A stretch of DNA of 64,000 bases from Serripes groenlandicus. Lineage: Eukaryota; Mollusca; Bivalvia; Cardiida; Cardiidae. The DNA lies in NCBI GenBank assembly GCA_031761405.1, contig JASEVX010000006.1:30136493-30200492 (forward strand), given 5' to 3'. Positions within the stretch are counted from its first letter, which is position 1. Every line of letters starts with the position of its first letter. The translations under genes and the position numbers were made by a program. Of this stretch, positions 40,848 to 50,566 are shown in pieces. The notes beneath the pieces were generated by a model. The model was not told the origin of the DNA, did not search any database, and saw only the letters and a program-made list of their open reading frames with translations.

Positions 40848-41225
40848 AACCCTTTCCCACATACAACAAATCTGCAGCAGACGACTTTGAAAACATGGTG
40901 ACAAAATTCTGAAAAATCTCCATAAAAGATAGCTTAATTGTTAACCCTTTCCCTCATATAGACGCTTTCTTACGCCTCTTCAGCAGACGGCTTTTTGAAA
41001 ACATAGTGACAAAAGAAGAAATTGCTCAAAACGAGCAATTTCTCCTTTTGCCAGAATGTTTTCAACTTTTAGTCATAGGTTAATATTCCATTCAATTATA
41101 GAGATTTTCTATTTTTTGACAAAACATGTCGTCTGCTGCAGAATTGTCATATGAGGGAAAGGGTTAAATAAAGTTGAAAACATTGTGGCCAAAGGAGAAA
41201 TTGGCCACAATGTTTTAAAAAGTCA
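40848..41225 (-). mobile_element. T1 MITE interrupted by another T1 MITE
   Basis: ATAACCCTTTCCCACATACA ... GATAGCTTAATTG on the left; after the inner copy, ATAAAGTTGAAAACATTGTG and a short GGAGAAATTGGCC remnant. The copy at 49000 shows the uninterrupted order. Confidence 0.82.
40941..41167 (+). mobile_element. T1 MITE nested at a TTAA inside T1
   Basis: TTAACCCTTTCCCTCATATA left (40941-40944 TTAA), hairpin GCTCAAAACGAGC, right CATATGAGGGAAAGGGTTAA (41164-41167). TTAA duplication is exact. Confidence 0.9.
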
Positions 41226-41393
41226 CAAAGGATAAAGTATCGCATTAAAGCTACAAATGGAAACAGGAGACAACAAAACAAAGTCCATTTCATTCATCAG
41301 CAATTCATTCACACCAGCAAGCCGTCACCCATCCCATTAATATTGATAATTTTTTCAACTCAGTCTGTGCCAGATCTATCTATCAATCCCCGT

Positions 41394-41625
41394 TTAACTC
41401 TTTCCCACAAGTAGACGCTTTCTGACGCCTCTGCATCAGCCAGCTTTTTGAAAACATAGTGACAAAAGAAGAAATTGCTCAATACAAGCAATTTCTCCTT
41501 TTGCCACAATGTTTTCCACTTTTAGTTGTAGGTTATATCCATTAAATTATAGAGATTTTCTATTTTCTGACAAAGTATGGTCAAAGTCGTCTGCTGCAGT
41601 ATAGTTGTATGAGGGAAAGGGTTAA
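41394..41625 (+). mobile_element. T1 MITE
   Basis: TTAACTCTTTCCCACAAGTA left, hairpin GCTCAATACAAGC (mismatched), right TTGTATGAGGGAAAGGGTTA. Confidence 0.85.
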
Positions 41626-41706
41626 AGGGTTAACTCTGCACTGACGTTACATTCACTTGTGGAGAGCGACCATGCAACATGTCTGATTGCCCACGTCAAT
41701 GGATGG

Positions 41707-41941
41707 TATAACCCTTTCCCACATACAATACATCTGTAGCTGTGATTTTGAAAACATTAAGACAACAATACGAAAAACCTATATATAATTATATAAAAGT
41801 ATCATTATTAAATAGGCTGGAAAACATAGTGACAAATTGAGAAATTGCTCATTATGAGCATTTTCTCCTTTTGTCACAATGTTTTCAAAAGTCGTCTGTC
41901 ACAGAGTCCTCAGAAAGTGTCTGCATATGGGAAATGGTTAA
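41707..41941 (-). mobile_element. T1 MITE
   Basis: TATAACCCTTTCCCACATAC left, hairpin GCTCATTATGAGC, right CTGCATATGGGAAATGGTTA. Confidence 0.82.
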
Positions 41942-42218
41942 AAAAGCTAAATATGGAAGGCAACGCTCACAGACATGGCTTTTTATAGATATAGTCCACG
42001 TAATTCAGGACACAGTTTCAATGCGTTCCAAATAACAGCGGAACAAATCAATACGTAATTTACGTCTGCCTGAATTTTCAAGCTAGCCGTCTATTTTGGG
42101 ACACTCCCACTATCTATTTCATTTAGCAATATTTCACACTAATCATGAGACCTGCAAGTTAAGTTTGAAATGAGCCATGTTATATTTGTATTCCAGGGGG
42201 GCTCTGCAAAAACCAACC
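41942..42218. other. no recognisable feature
   Basis: No supported repeat or exon. Confidence 0.4.
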
Positions 42219-42427
42219 TTAACCCTTTCCTTCTGACGCCTCTGCAGCAGACGGCTTTTTGAAAACATAGTGACAAAAGAAGAAATTGCTCAAAACGAGC
42301 AATTTCTCCTTTTGCCACAATGTTTTCCACTTTTAGTCATAGGTTATCCATTCAATTATAGAGATTTTCTATTTTTTGACAAAATAATGTCGTCTGCTGC
42401 AGAATTGTCGCATGAGGGAAAGGGTTA
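42219..42427 (+). mobile_element. T1 MITE
   Basis: TTAACCCTTTCCTTCTGACG left (short deletion), hairpin GCTCAAAACGAGC, right CGCATGAGGGAAAGGGTTAA. Confidence 0.88.
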
Positions 42428-42549
42428 AAGCAGACAGCGTTTTGAAAACATAGTGACAAAAGAAGAAATTGCACAAAACGTGCAATTTCTCCTTTTGTCA
42501 CAATGTTTTCCACTTTTAGTCAAGTGTGTTGCATGTGGACAAGGGTTAA
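42424..42549 (+). mobile_element. T1 MITE, chimeric short copy
   Basis: TTAAAGCAGACAGCGTTTTG left lacks the TIR, hairpin GCACAAAACGTGC, then a jump to GTGTTGCATGTGGACAAGGG as in the copy ending at 44048. Confidence 0.7.
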
Positions 42550-42695
42550 CCCTTTCCCTCATACGACAATTCTGCAGCAGACGACTTTGAACATATTTTG
42601 TCAAAAAGTAGTAAATCTCTATAATTGAATGGATAACCTATGACTAAAAGTGGAAAACATTGTGGCAAAAGGAGAAATTGCACGTTTCTTTTGTT
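42546..42695 (-). mobile_element. T1 MITE, truncated
   Basis: TTAACCCTTTCCCTCATACG left, runs to GAAATTGCACG and stops; joined to an 'AAAGACCACCTGTG' repeat. Confidence 0.8.
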
Positions 42696-42748
42696 AAAGA
42701 CCACCTGTGAGCAAAGATGAGATCGGTTCTCTTCCCATGGGTTGGTTT

Positions 42749-42977
42749 TTAACCCTTTCCCTAATATAGATGCTTTCTGACGCCTCTGCAGCAGACGGCT
42801 TTTTGAAAACATAGTGACAAAAGAAAAAATTGCTCAAAACAAGCAATATCTCCTTTTGCCACAATGTTTTCCACTTTTTGTCATAGGTTATCCATTCAAT
42901 TGTAGAGATTTTCTATTTTTTGACAAAATATGTTCAAAGTCGTCTGCTGCAGAATTGTTGTATGAGGGAAAGGGTTA
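42749..42977 (+). mobile_element. T1 MITE with a paralogous empty site
   Basis: TTAACCCTTTCCCTAATATA left, hairpin GCTCAAAACAAGC, right TTGTATGAGGGAAAGGGTTA. The flanking repeat (ACCACCTGTGAGCAAAGA ... ACACAGGTTGGACT) occurs without insertion at 43554-43617 as CTTTAAACACAGGTTGGACT. Confidence 0.9.
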
Positions 42978-42987
42978 AACACAGGTT

Positions 42988-43298
42988 GGACTTGATTGAT
43001 TGATTGGGATTTAACGCTGTTTTTAACAATTTCTGTTACATCACGGCAGCCAGTTTACCTACTCATGCATTTCCTCAGCCTAGTTCTCTCACACCAGTAC
43101 TCCACACAACAATCTTCCCAAGCAACTGGCTGCTTTTCCACATAGACTAAGCTCATTGGTGTAAGACGAATGACGCATGTGACGTCACATTGACTTTTGT
43201 CAATCGTCGGAAAGAAAGTTGGCCGAGCCGGGATTTGAACTCACAACCCCTGGATTGACAGCCCGCGTCGCTACAGACTGAGCTACCGGGGCTCGGCC
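42988..43298 (-). mobile_element. SINE-A, full length
   Basis: TTGATTGATTGATTGGGATT, TATCA/CATCACGGCAGCCAG, CACACCAGTACTCCACACAA, GGCCGAGCCGGGATTTGAAC (B-box), TCGCTACAGACTGAGCTACC (A-box). No clear target duplication. Confidence 0.87.
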
Positions 43299-43795
43299 TG
43301 TAAATGTATAGTACTGCTAAACAGAAGTTTATGACTAATTGGAGAATAGTGCAGAACCATATCAGAATGAGCTGACTGATCTGATCTACAACGGTTGCAG
43401 ATGCCTCTACAGTTGGTTCAACACATTTGAACAACAGTCAAACCTGTGCTGAAGACCACCTTGTTTAGCAATTCCCTGCCTAAAGCAACCACACTTTAAT
43501 AAGTTTTATCTTCCCAATAACTCATTTCCCGCATAAATGACCCTGTAATTACAGACCACCTGTGAACAAAGACCAGATTGTTCTGGCCTTTAAACACAGG
43601 TTGGACTGTATATGTCTGTATAAACTGTTGACATTACAGTCATGCTACCACAGTCATTTGCTTTATCTGAACAAAACATTTATGAAAGTAAAGTTTCAAT
43701 ACTTAGAAAATAAATGAGGTGCCACATGGCCTTTCTAACTCTCGCCTAATTTATTAAATTGGAAGAATATTGTTGGAAATTTACTTAAAACCATC
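43299..43795. repeat. 'GACCACCTGTGAACAAAGACC' repeat and unannotated DNA
   Basis: ACCACCTGTGAACAAAGACC, CTTTAAACACAGGTTGGACT at 43554-43617 is a short interspersed repeat, also at 42697-42990. The rest is AT-rich with no gene. Confidence 0.5.
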
Positions 43796-44048
43796 AACTT
43801 GATACTCATTTTTCCCACAAAGTTTACAAGTCGTCTGCTGCAAAGGATTCAAAATTCATCTATATATAGGGAATAAATTAACCCTTTCCCACATACCACA
43901 AATATGCCACAGATGACAATAATATGGAAAATCTCCCTAATTGACGACATAAAAGTTTATTAAATATTAAAAGGAGTTGAAAACATTGTGTCAAAAGAGG
44001 TCTGCTGCAGAGGCGTCAGAAAGTGTGTGGCATGTGGACAAGGGTTAA
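43796..44048 (-). mobile_element. T1 fragment followed by a hairpin-less T1 copy
   Basis: 43796-43881 is a right-half fragment (GTCGTCTGCTGCAAAGG). 43878-44048 starts TTAACCCTTTCCCACATACC and ends GGCATGTGGACAAGGGTTAA; the hairpin is lost (GTGTCAAAAGAGGTCTGCTG). Confidence 0.75.
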
Positions 44049-44277
44049 CCCTTTCCCTTGTACGACAATTCTGCAGCAGACGACTTTGAACATATTTTGT
44101 CAAAAAGTAGTAAATCTCTATAATTGAATGGATAACCTATGACTAAAAGTGGAAAACATTGTGGCAAAAGGAGAAATTGCACGTTCTGTACAATTTCTTC
44201 TTTTGTCACTATGTTTTCAAAAAGCCGTCTGCTGCAGAGGCGTCAGAAAGCATCTATATTATGAGGGAAAGGGTTAA
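44045..44277 (-). mobile_element. T1 MITE
   Basis: TTAACCCTTTCCCTTGTACG left, hairpin GCACGTTCTGTAC (mutated), right TATTATGAGGGAAAGGGTTA. Shares TTAA with the copy before. Confidence 0.85.
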
Positions 44278-44332
44278 GAAGGTAAAACACACCTCCACGT
44301 AGTACATCTACAACCAAGTATCATATCAAATC

Positions 44333-44747
44333 TTAACCCTTTACCAAATGCGATAAAAATCTACAGCTGACGACTTCGTGAAAAACATCTATGCAAAACT
44401 GATCTAGAGCTATAAATGGAAGTAAAATTATTGAAGAAAGTTTAAAACATTGTGACAAAAGGAGCATTGCCCATTATGAGTAATTTCTTCTTTCGCCACA
44501 GTATTCTAAAGTCCTCTGCAGCAGATGCCAGAGCTTTAGATAAGTGGCGTTCTTAAATCCTTATTTAACCTTATACAAACTTAAATAACCCTATGATGTG
44601 GGTACTCAAAAGAATCGTCTCAATGAGACGATTCTTTTGAGTACCCACATCATAGGGTTTGGTTGGATGATAAGGGAGATATTGTGGGGAAAAGAGCTGT
44701 ATACGCCTCCTTATCTGGGCCTCTGAGATGCGTTAACAAAGGATTAA
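44333..44747 (-). mobile_element. T1 MITE interrupted by H6
   Basis: TTAACCCTTTACCAAATGCG left, hairpin GCCCATTATGAGTAATTTC, CTCTGCAGCAGATGC, then H6, then AGATGCGTTAACAAAGGATTAA. Confidence 0.78.
44529..44725. mobile_element. H6 hAT-type MITE with exact 6-bp TSD
   Basis: CAGAGCTTTAGATAAGTGGC left, right complement CAGAGGCCCAGATAAGGAGG, duplication AGATGC at 44523-44528 and 44726-44731. Hairpin arms CCTATGATGTGGGTACTC and GAGTACCCACATCATAGG are perfect, carrying a compensatory change relative to other copies. Confidence 0.92.
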
Positions 44748-45189
44748 TTAATTATAGTAGTTAAGATCTACAACCAAGTATCATACTCATTTTTTTTCCA
44801 CTGCTTAATAGACATTCTTTGATGCCCAAAGTTGTACTCCCCTGGAAAATAATTGGCAAGCAGTCAGCAATTTATTTCTGTTCTCTGAATAGAATTTGTA
44901 TGTGTTGGTCTAGGCACAAGATCAGGTATTCTCAGGATATCTATGATTCATGCTTTCATTATAAAAATACCCAATTATCAGTGTTTCAGATGCCTTTGTG
45001 ATTACGTACAAAACACTCGCTGATGTTTTTGGTGCACACATTATTAATCAAAATAGCAGATGGGAATTATGTTCTTTTTTAGCTCGTAAAAAGTACCCCT
45101 ACCTTTCAAGAATAGATCATTTTCTGTCTGTCAGCTGTTTACATCAGATGATTAATTAAAGAGCTTTAGATTTGCAGCAGCCGACTTTT
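44748..45189. other. unannotated; short duplicated flank
   Basis: ATCTACAACCAAGTATCATA at 44766 also occurs at 44308, on the other side of the T1/H6 insertion. No gene supported; the 60-codon frame here has no known domain. Confidence 0.4.
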
Positions 45190-45360
45190 TACCTTTTCAC
45201 ACATACAATGGATCTGTATCAGACGACTTTGAAAACACTTTGTCAGAAATGTGAGAAATCTCTGACAATAGGAGAAATTGCTCATCATGAGGACTTTTTT
45301 CTATTTGTCACAAAAATTTCAGAAGGCGTCAGAAAGCGTGTTTATGTGGGACAGGGTTAA
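45190..45360 (-). mobile_element. T1 MITE
   Basis: CCTTTTCACACATACAATGG left, hairpin GCTCATCATGAGGACTTTTT (eroded), right TTTATGTGGGACAGGGTTAA. Confidence 0.72.
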
Positions 45361-45527
45361 ATGTATCTATGCAAAGTCGTAGAAAATTTCTATAGATAAA
45401 TGTATAATTAATTGAACAGAGTTGAAAACATTGTGAAGAAACGAGAAACTGCTCACTTTCAAATGTCCTCATTAATATTTAGTCTGCTAAAAGATGCATC
45501 AAAAGGTTTTATGTGGGAGAAGGTTAA
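45361..45527 (-). mobile_element. T1 MITE, left end lost
   Basis: AGAAAATTTCTATAGATAAA, AGTTGAAAACATTGTGAAG, right TTTATGTGGGAGAAGGTTAA. Confidence 0.65.
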
Positions 45528-45528
45528 T

Positions 45529-46859
45529 TTAACCCCTTTCCCTCATACGACAATTCTGCAGCAGACGACTTTGAACGTATTTTAAAAAGTAACTAGAACT
45601 ATCACTGAATGTGATTAATACCCCCAAACGCCGCCCTGATAGGAAAGGTTGTGAAATATTTAGAAACCCCACCTTAAAAGGACAATGTTATGGATCGGGT
45701 TATTCTTGTTTTGTTCATTTTTGGATAACAAAGGGCAATAACTCTGTAATTATGTAAATTAGAGTTATGGTTCTTGTACACTGCACTTCCTCTCATTATG
45801 ATCTACCATTGTATGTAGTTTTATTAGATTCCATCTGTTAGTTATTAAGTAATTCTCCGGACAAGAAAAAGTAACAAAGGGCAATAAATCTGTATTTAGA
45901 TAAAATAGAGTTATGGTTCTTGTACACCGCACTTCCTCTCAATGTGTTGTATCATCCTATGAAGTTTTAATAAATTCCAAGAATTAGTTTTACTACGAAC
46001 AAGGAAAAGTAACAAAGGGCAATAACTCTGTAAATATGTCAATTAGAGTTATGGTTCTTGTACACTGCACTTCCTCTGATTATGCTCTACCATTGTATGT
46101 AGTGTTATTAGATTCCATCTGTTAGTTATTAAGTAATTCTCCGGACAAGAAAAAGTAACAAAGGGCAATAAATCTGTATTTAGGTAAAATAGAGTTATGG
46201 TTCCTGTACACCGCACTTCCTCTCAATGTGTTGTATCATTCTATGATGTTTTATTAAATTCCAACAATCAGTTTTAAAGTTATGCTCCGGACAAGACTCT
46301 ACGAATAAGAAAAAGTAACAAAAGGCAATAACTCTGTAATTATGTAAATTAGAGTTATGGTTCTTGTACACTGCACTTCCTCTCATTATGATCTACCATT
46401 GTATGTAGTTTTATTAGATTCCATCTGTTAGTTATTAAGTAATTCTCTGGACAAGAAAAAGTAACAAAGGACAATAACTCTGTATTTAGATAAAATAGAG
46501 TTATGGTTCCTGTACACCGCACTTCCTCTCAATGTGTTGTATCATCCTATGAAGTTTCGTTCAAATCCTATGATGCATGGTTAAGATATGGGCCGGACAA
46601 AATATGGCTTCCGACCGACCGACCGACACAGTGACTCCTATATACCCCCCCAAAACTTTGTTTTTTGGGGGGTATAAAAACATAGAAAATCTCCATAATT
46701 GAATGGATAACCTTAGTATGACTAAAAGTGGAAAACATTGAGGCAAAAGGAGAAATTGCATGTTTTGTGCAATTTCTTCTTTTGTCACTACCGATATGTT
46801 TTCAAAATGCCGTCTGCTGCAGAGGCATCAGAAAGCGTCTATATGTGGGAAAAGGTTAA
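45529..46859 (-). mobile_element. T1 MITE interrupted by a 1.1-kb repeat
   Basis: TTAACCCCTTTCCCTCATAC ... TTTGAACGTATTTTAAAAAG at 45529-45590 continues after the insertion with ACATAGAAAATCTCC, hairpin GCATGTTTTGTGC and TATATGTGGGAAAAGGTTAA. Confidence 0.85.
45591..46675. mobile_element. 1.1-kb non-autonomous element with internal tandem array
   Basis: Left AACTAGAACTATCACTGAAT, GTGATTAATACCCCC. Right: GTGACTCCTATATACCCCCC followed by a terminal hairpin closing GGGGGGTATA. The interior is six units of 139-160 bp (starts near 45730, 45876, 46015, 46160, 46320, 46466), each with AAAGGGCAATAACTCTGTA and GTACACTGCACTTCCTCT. A deleted relative is at 38150-38520. Class unknown; the 3'-terminal hairpin recalls Helitron-like elements but the end is not CTRR. 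Confidence 0.75.
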
Positions 46860-46865
46860 ATGACA

Positions 46866-47222
46866 ATTCTTCATGTTCTAAAATCCTTTTAACACTTCAA
46901 AGTTGAATGTTGTGGGTACTCAATGAGATGAGATCCACAATAGGATTTTGTTTTAACCCTTTTACCCTCATATAGGCGCTTTTCGACACCTCTGCAGCCG
47001 ACGGCTTTTTGAAAACATAGTGACAAAAGAAGAAATTGCTCAAAATGAGCAATTCCTCCTTTTGACACAATTTTTTCCACTTTTCGTAATAGGTTATCCG
47101 TTCAATTATAGAGATTTTCTTTATTTTGACAAAATATGTTCAAAGTCGTATGCTGCAGAATTGTCGTATGAGGGAAAGGGTTAAGACAGATATAAGGAAA
47201 CATCAATTTTTCTCTTCCTTAA
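46866..47222. mobile_element. H6 fragment interrupted or abutted by T1
   Basis: CATGTTCTAAAATCCTTTTA, AATGTTGTGGGTACTCAATG, GATCCACAATAGG (46870-46947) is a damaged H6 core; T1 at 46953 follows directly. Confidence 0.55.
46953..47184 (+). mobile_element. T1 MITE
   Basis: TTAACCCTTTTACCCTCATA left, hairpin GCTCAAAATGAGC, right CGTATGAGGGAAAGGGTTAA. Confidence 0.87.
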
Positions 47223-47432
47223 TTAACCCTTTCCCACAGATAGACACTTGCTCACGCCTTTTCAGAGTACGACTTTAGAAAACATTGTGGCAAAAGAAGT
47301 TATTGCTAATAATGAGCAATTTCACCTTTTGCCACAAAGTTTTCAACTTTATTCAATAATTATTCTTTCAATTTTGACTAAATCTTTACAAAGTCATGTG
47401 CTGGAGAGTTGTTGTATGTGGGAAAAGGTTAA
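47223..47432 (+). mobile_element. T1 MITE
   Basis: TTAACCCTTTCCCACAGATA left, hairpin GCTAATAATGAGC, right TTGTATGTGGGAAAAGGTTA. Confidence 0.83.
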
Positions 47433-47532
47433 TAAAGGCTATGATGAAAAACTTCAAAACATGTACAAAATTCTGAAGGATCTTAATAGATCTGATCTGT
47501 CTATATAGATGTACTTGTCCATCATCCATGTA

Positions 47533-48612
47533 TTGTGAACCCTTTCCATCTAGCTCTAGATAATACGAGTTATTATACCTCATGTGACTTTGTAATGATA
47601 AATTCTCATATACTCATCATGGGCAATTTCTTACTGTCTCATGCTAACAGTACGTTTTTGACCGGTTAACAGTATACTCTTACATGGCACGCTCGTGAAA
47701 AGTTTGGCTATGCACGTGCATGACGTCATTTCAAACAATAACGTCACCTTTTAGATGAGCGTGCCATGTAACAGTATACTGTTAACCGGTATATTCATAT
47801 GTGTGTTAACTTGTTGTAGATCTACCCATGTTCACCTCCCCTAAAAAGGTACAGAATAGATTGAATAAACGTGTAATTTTGTTCGGTATAATAAAATAAA
47901 TATTGCATGGCTTCCAGTGTGACAGTACATATAGTCAACATTCGGGTAAATACTGTTAACCTCGGCTTCGCCTCGGGTAACAGTATTTTCCTCATGTTGA
48001 CAATATGTACTGTCACACTGGAAGCCATGCAATATTTATATATTATATACAGTAACAGGGGTGTAGAAATGGGGAGGGAGGAGGTATAATCAGCCTGGTA
48101 CTTAAGCATCCTCACCCGGCAACTTTTTCGGTTTGCCCCTTGTTACCTATTTGGTTAGACCCTTTAACACCTGGCTACTTTAAGAATTTACCCTGCTTCT
48201 TCAAATCATTTCTACAACCCTGATATAACATCCCTAAATTCTTATTTGACCCCGAAACCCTATGTTGTGGGTACTCAAAAGAATCGTCTCAGTGAGACGA
48301 TTCCTTTGAGTACCCACAACATAGGGTTAAGTGGAGTTATAAGAGAGATATTGGTGGGGAAAAGATCAGTTCACTCCTCCTGATCTAGTCCTCTGCCTTT
48401 CCAAAATTACAACAAATCTGCAGGAGACCACTTTGATGACATTCAGACTAACAGATTGAAAATATAAATGAAATTATAATTATTGAATGGATATAAAAAA
48501 AACATTGTGGAAAATGGGTTATTATTATGAGAAATTTCTTCTTTTGTCACTATGTTTTCAAGTTGTCTGCTACGGATGCATCAAAACGTACTAGTATGCA
48601 GGAAAAGGTTAA
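47533..48612 (-). mobile_element. T1 MITE interrupted by long H6
   Basis: GTGAACCCTTTC left; after the insertion CCTTTCCAAAATTACAACAA, hairpin remnant TTATTATGAGAAATTTC, right GCAGGAAAAGGTTAA. Confidence 0.8.
47547..48395. mobile_element. long H6-type element, complete, 6-bp TSD
   Basis: Left CATCTAGCTCTAGATAATAC, right complement CAGAGGACTAGATCAGGAGG. CCTTTC is duplicated at 47541-47546 and 48396-48401. It contains palindromes at 47677-47794, 47899-48036 and the H6 hairpin at 48260-48328. It is the inverted counterpart of 34874-35697. Confidence 0.88.
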
Positions 48613-48657
48613 GTAGACCACAATGGTTTTCCTTGATAATGCTTGATTCAATATGGC

Positions 48658-48868
48658 TTAACCCTTTCCCTCATATAGACGCTTTCTGACGCCTCTGCAG
48701 CAGACAGCTTTTTGAAAACATAGTGACAAAAGAAGAAATTGCACAAAACGTGCAATTTCTCCTTTTGCCACAATGTTTTCCACTTTTTGTCATAGGAATC
48801 TCCTATGTTTTGAAAAAATACGTTCATAGTTGTCTGCTGCAGAATTGTCGTATGAGGGAAAGGGTTAA
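48658..48868 (+). mobile_element. T1 MITE
   Basis: TTAACCCTTTCCCTCATATA left, hairpin GCACAAAACGTGC, right CGTATGAGGGAAAGGGTTAA; the segment after the hairpin is shortened. Confidence 0.88.
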
Positions 48869-48998
48869 ACTTAAATTTATAGAGGGTCATCACACCGGAT
48901 TCATTTCTAACAAATATATATACTTGAAATAAGAAGATTTTTTGTTTTAAGATTTATCATTTTACCACTTCGAAGATGCTAACTAGCGGCCATGTCTT

Positions 48999-49412
48999 TT
49001 ATCCCTTTCCCACATAGTTACATCAATTCTGCAGCAGACGACTTTGAAAACATATCCACAAAAACCTGAAAAATCTCAATAAAAGATAGCTTAATTGTTT
49101 AACATATAAAGTTGAAAACATTGTTGCCAAATGGGAAATTGCTCATCATGAGCAATTTCACCTTTTGCCACAATCAGAGGTCCAGATAAGGAGGGGTATT
49201 CAGCTCTTTTCCCAACGATTTCTCTCTTATTATTAAAGCAAACCCTATGTTGTGGGTACTCAAAAGAATCGTCTCAGAGTACCCACAACATAGGGTTTAA
49301 TGGTCAAATAAGGATTTCAGAACATGCAAAACGCCCCTTATCTGGAGCCCTGACAATGTTTTCAAAAGTCGTCTGCTGCTATTGCGTCAAAATGCAAGTC
49401 GGAAAGGATTAA
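48999..49412 (-). mobile_element. T1 MITE interrupted by H6
   Basis: ATCCCTTTCCCACATAGTTA left, hairpin GCTCATCATGAGC, TTGCCACAAT, H6, then ACAATGTTTTCAAAAGTCG and GCAAGTCGGAAAGGATTAA. Confidence 0.85.
49175..49352. mobile_element. H6 hAT-type MITE in T1
   Basis: CAGAGGTCCAGATAAGGAGG left, right complement CAGGGCTCCAGATAAGGGGC. ACAAT is repeated at 49170-49174 and 49353-49357 (5 bp). The hairpin loop is shortened. Confidence 0.9.
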
Positions 49413-49574
49413 CCAACTAATATGGCTTTAGCATTGCAGTAATCTTAACAATTCTTCTGCTAAATCATCTTGAAATCAGACCAGCAGTTTAATAGGTGAA
49501 TAATTTCAAATTTAAAAAGATGAAGATTATTTGCCTTCATGCTGAACAAACTTACCAATACAGTAACTACATGT
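49413..49574. other. no recognisable feature
   Basis: Short AT-rich spacer. Confidence 0.4.
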
Positions 49575-49802
49575 TTAACTCTTTCCCATACACAACACAT
49601 ATGCAGCAAACAACTTTGAAAAAAAAATATAAAAATCTCTTTAAATGAAAGTATAATTATTGAATAAAGTTGAAAACATGTGACAAATGGAGAAATTGCT
49701 CATTATGTTCAATTTCTCATTTTACTACAATGTTTTCATAATACATACATGTACGTCTTTTGCAGAGGTGTCAGAGAATGTGTGAATGAGGAAAATGGTT
49801 AA
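49575..49802 (-). mobile_element. T1 MITE
   Basis: TTAACTCTTTCCCATACACA left, hairpin GCTCATTATGTTCAATTTCT, right GTGAATGAGGAAAATGGTTA. Confidence 0.8.
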
Positions 49803-49824
49803 AATTACAGGCTACTTGAATGAA

Positions 49825-50018
49825 GCAGACGGCTTTTTGAAAACATAGTGACAAAAGAAGAAATTGCTCGAAACGAGCAATTTCTCCTTTTGCCACAATG
49901 TTTTCCACTTTTAGTCATAGGTTATCCATTCAATTATAGAGAAAAGTTTCTATTTGTTGACAAAATATGTTCTATAAAGTCTTCTGCTGCAGAATTGTCG
50001 TATGAGGGAAAAGGTTAA
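49825..50018 (+). mobile_element. T1 MITE, 5' truncated
   Basis: It starts at GAAGCAGACGGC, hairpin GCTCGAAACGAGC, right CGTATGAGGGAAAAGGTTAA. Confidence 0.82.
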
Positions 50019-50063
50019 GAGATCCTGGTAAATGATTTGTATGACTGGTAAGGCTGATTTTGT

Positions 50064-50560
50064 TGATTGATTGTGATTGATTGATTGATTGATTGGGGTT
50101 TTATCCAACATTTTTTTAGGTCATATAATGACGGCCAGTTCACCCACCCATGTACAGAGGTCCAGATAAGGAGGGGTATTCAGCTCTTTTTCCAACAATT
50201 TCTCTCTTATTATTAAATCAAACCCTATGTTGTGGGTACTCAAAAGAATCGTCTCAATGAGACGATTCTTTAGAGTACCCACAACATAGGGTTTAAGGGT
50301 TAAATAAGGATTTTAGAACATGCAAAATGCCCCTTATCTAGAGCCCAGCATGTATTATCTTTCTTTCTCACACCAGTACTCTAGACCGCACAACAGTCTT
50401 TCAATGCAAATGGCCGCTTTAGCGGCTGAAGACAAATGACATGTGTTGTATTGACTTTTGTTTAATTGCGGAAAATATGTTGTCTGAGCTGGGCTTATAA
50501 TTTTACAACCGTTTGATTGACAGACTACATGATACCTCACTACCAACTTAGCTCATTCAT
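50064..50560 (-). mobile_element. SINE-A interrupted by H6
   Basis: (ATTG)n tail, GGGGTTTTATCCAACATT, ATGACGGCCAGTTCACCC; after H6 CTTTCTCACACCAGTACTC, GAGCTGGGCTTATAATTTTA, CTCACTACCAACTTAGCTC (head). Confidence 0.8.
50155..50348. mobile_element. H6 hAT-type MITE in SINE-A, 6-bp TSD
   Basis: CAGAGGTCCAGATAAGGAGG left, right CCCCTTATCTAGAGCCCAG. CATGTA is duplicated at 50149-50154 and 50349-50354. Near-perfect hairpin. Confidence 0.92.
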
Positions 50561-50566
50561 GATTGA

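Noticed and set aside
45591..46675. Helitron
   Set aside because: A terminal hairpin is present, but the 3' end is not CTRR and insertion between A and T is not evident.
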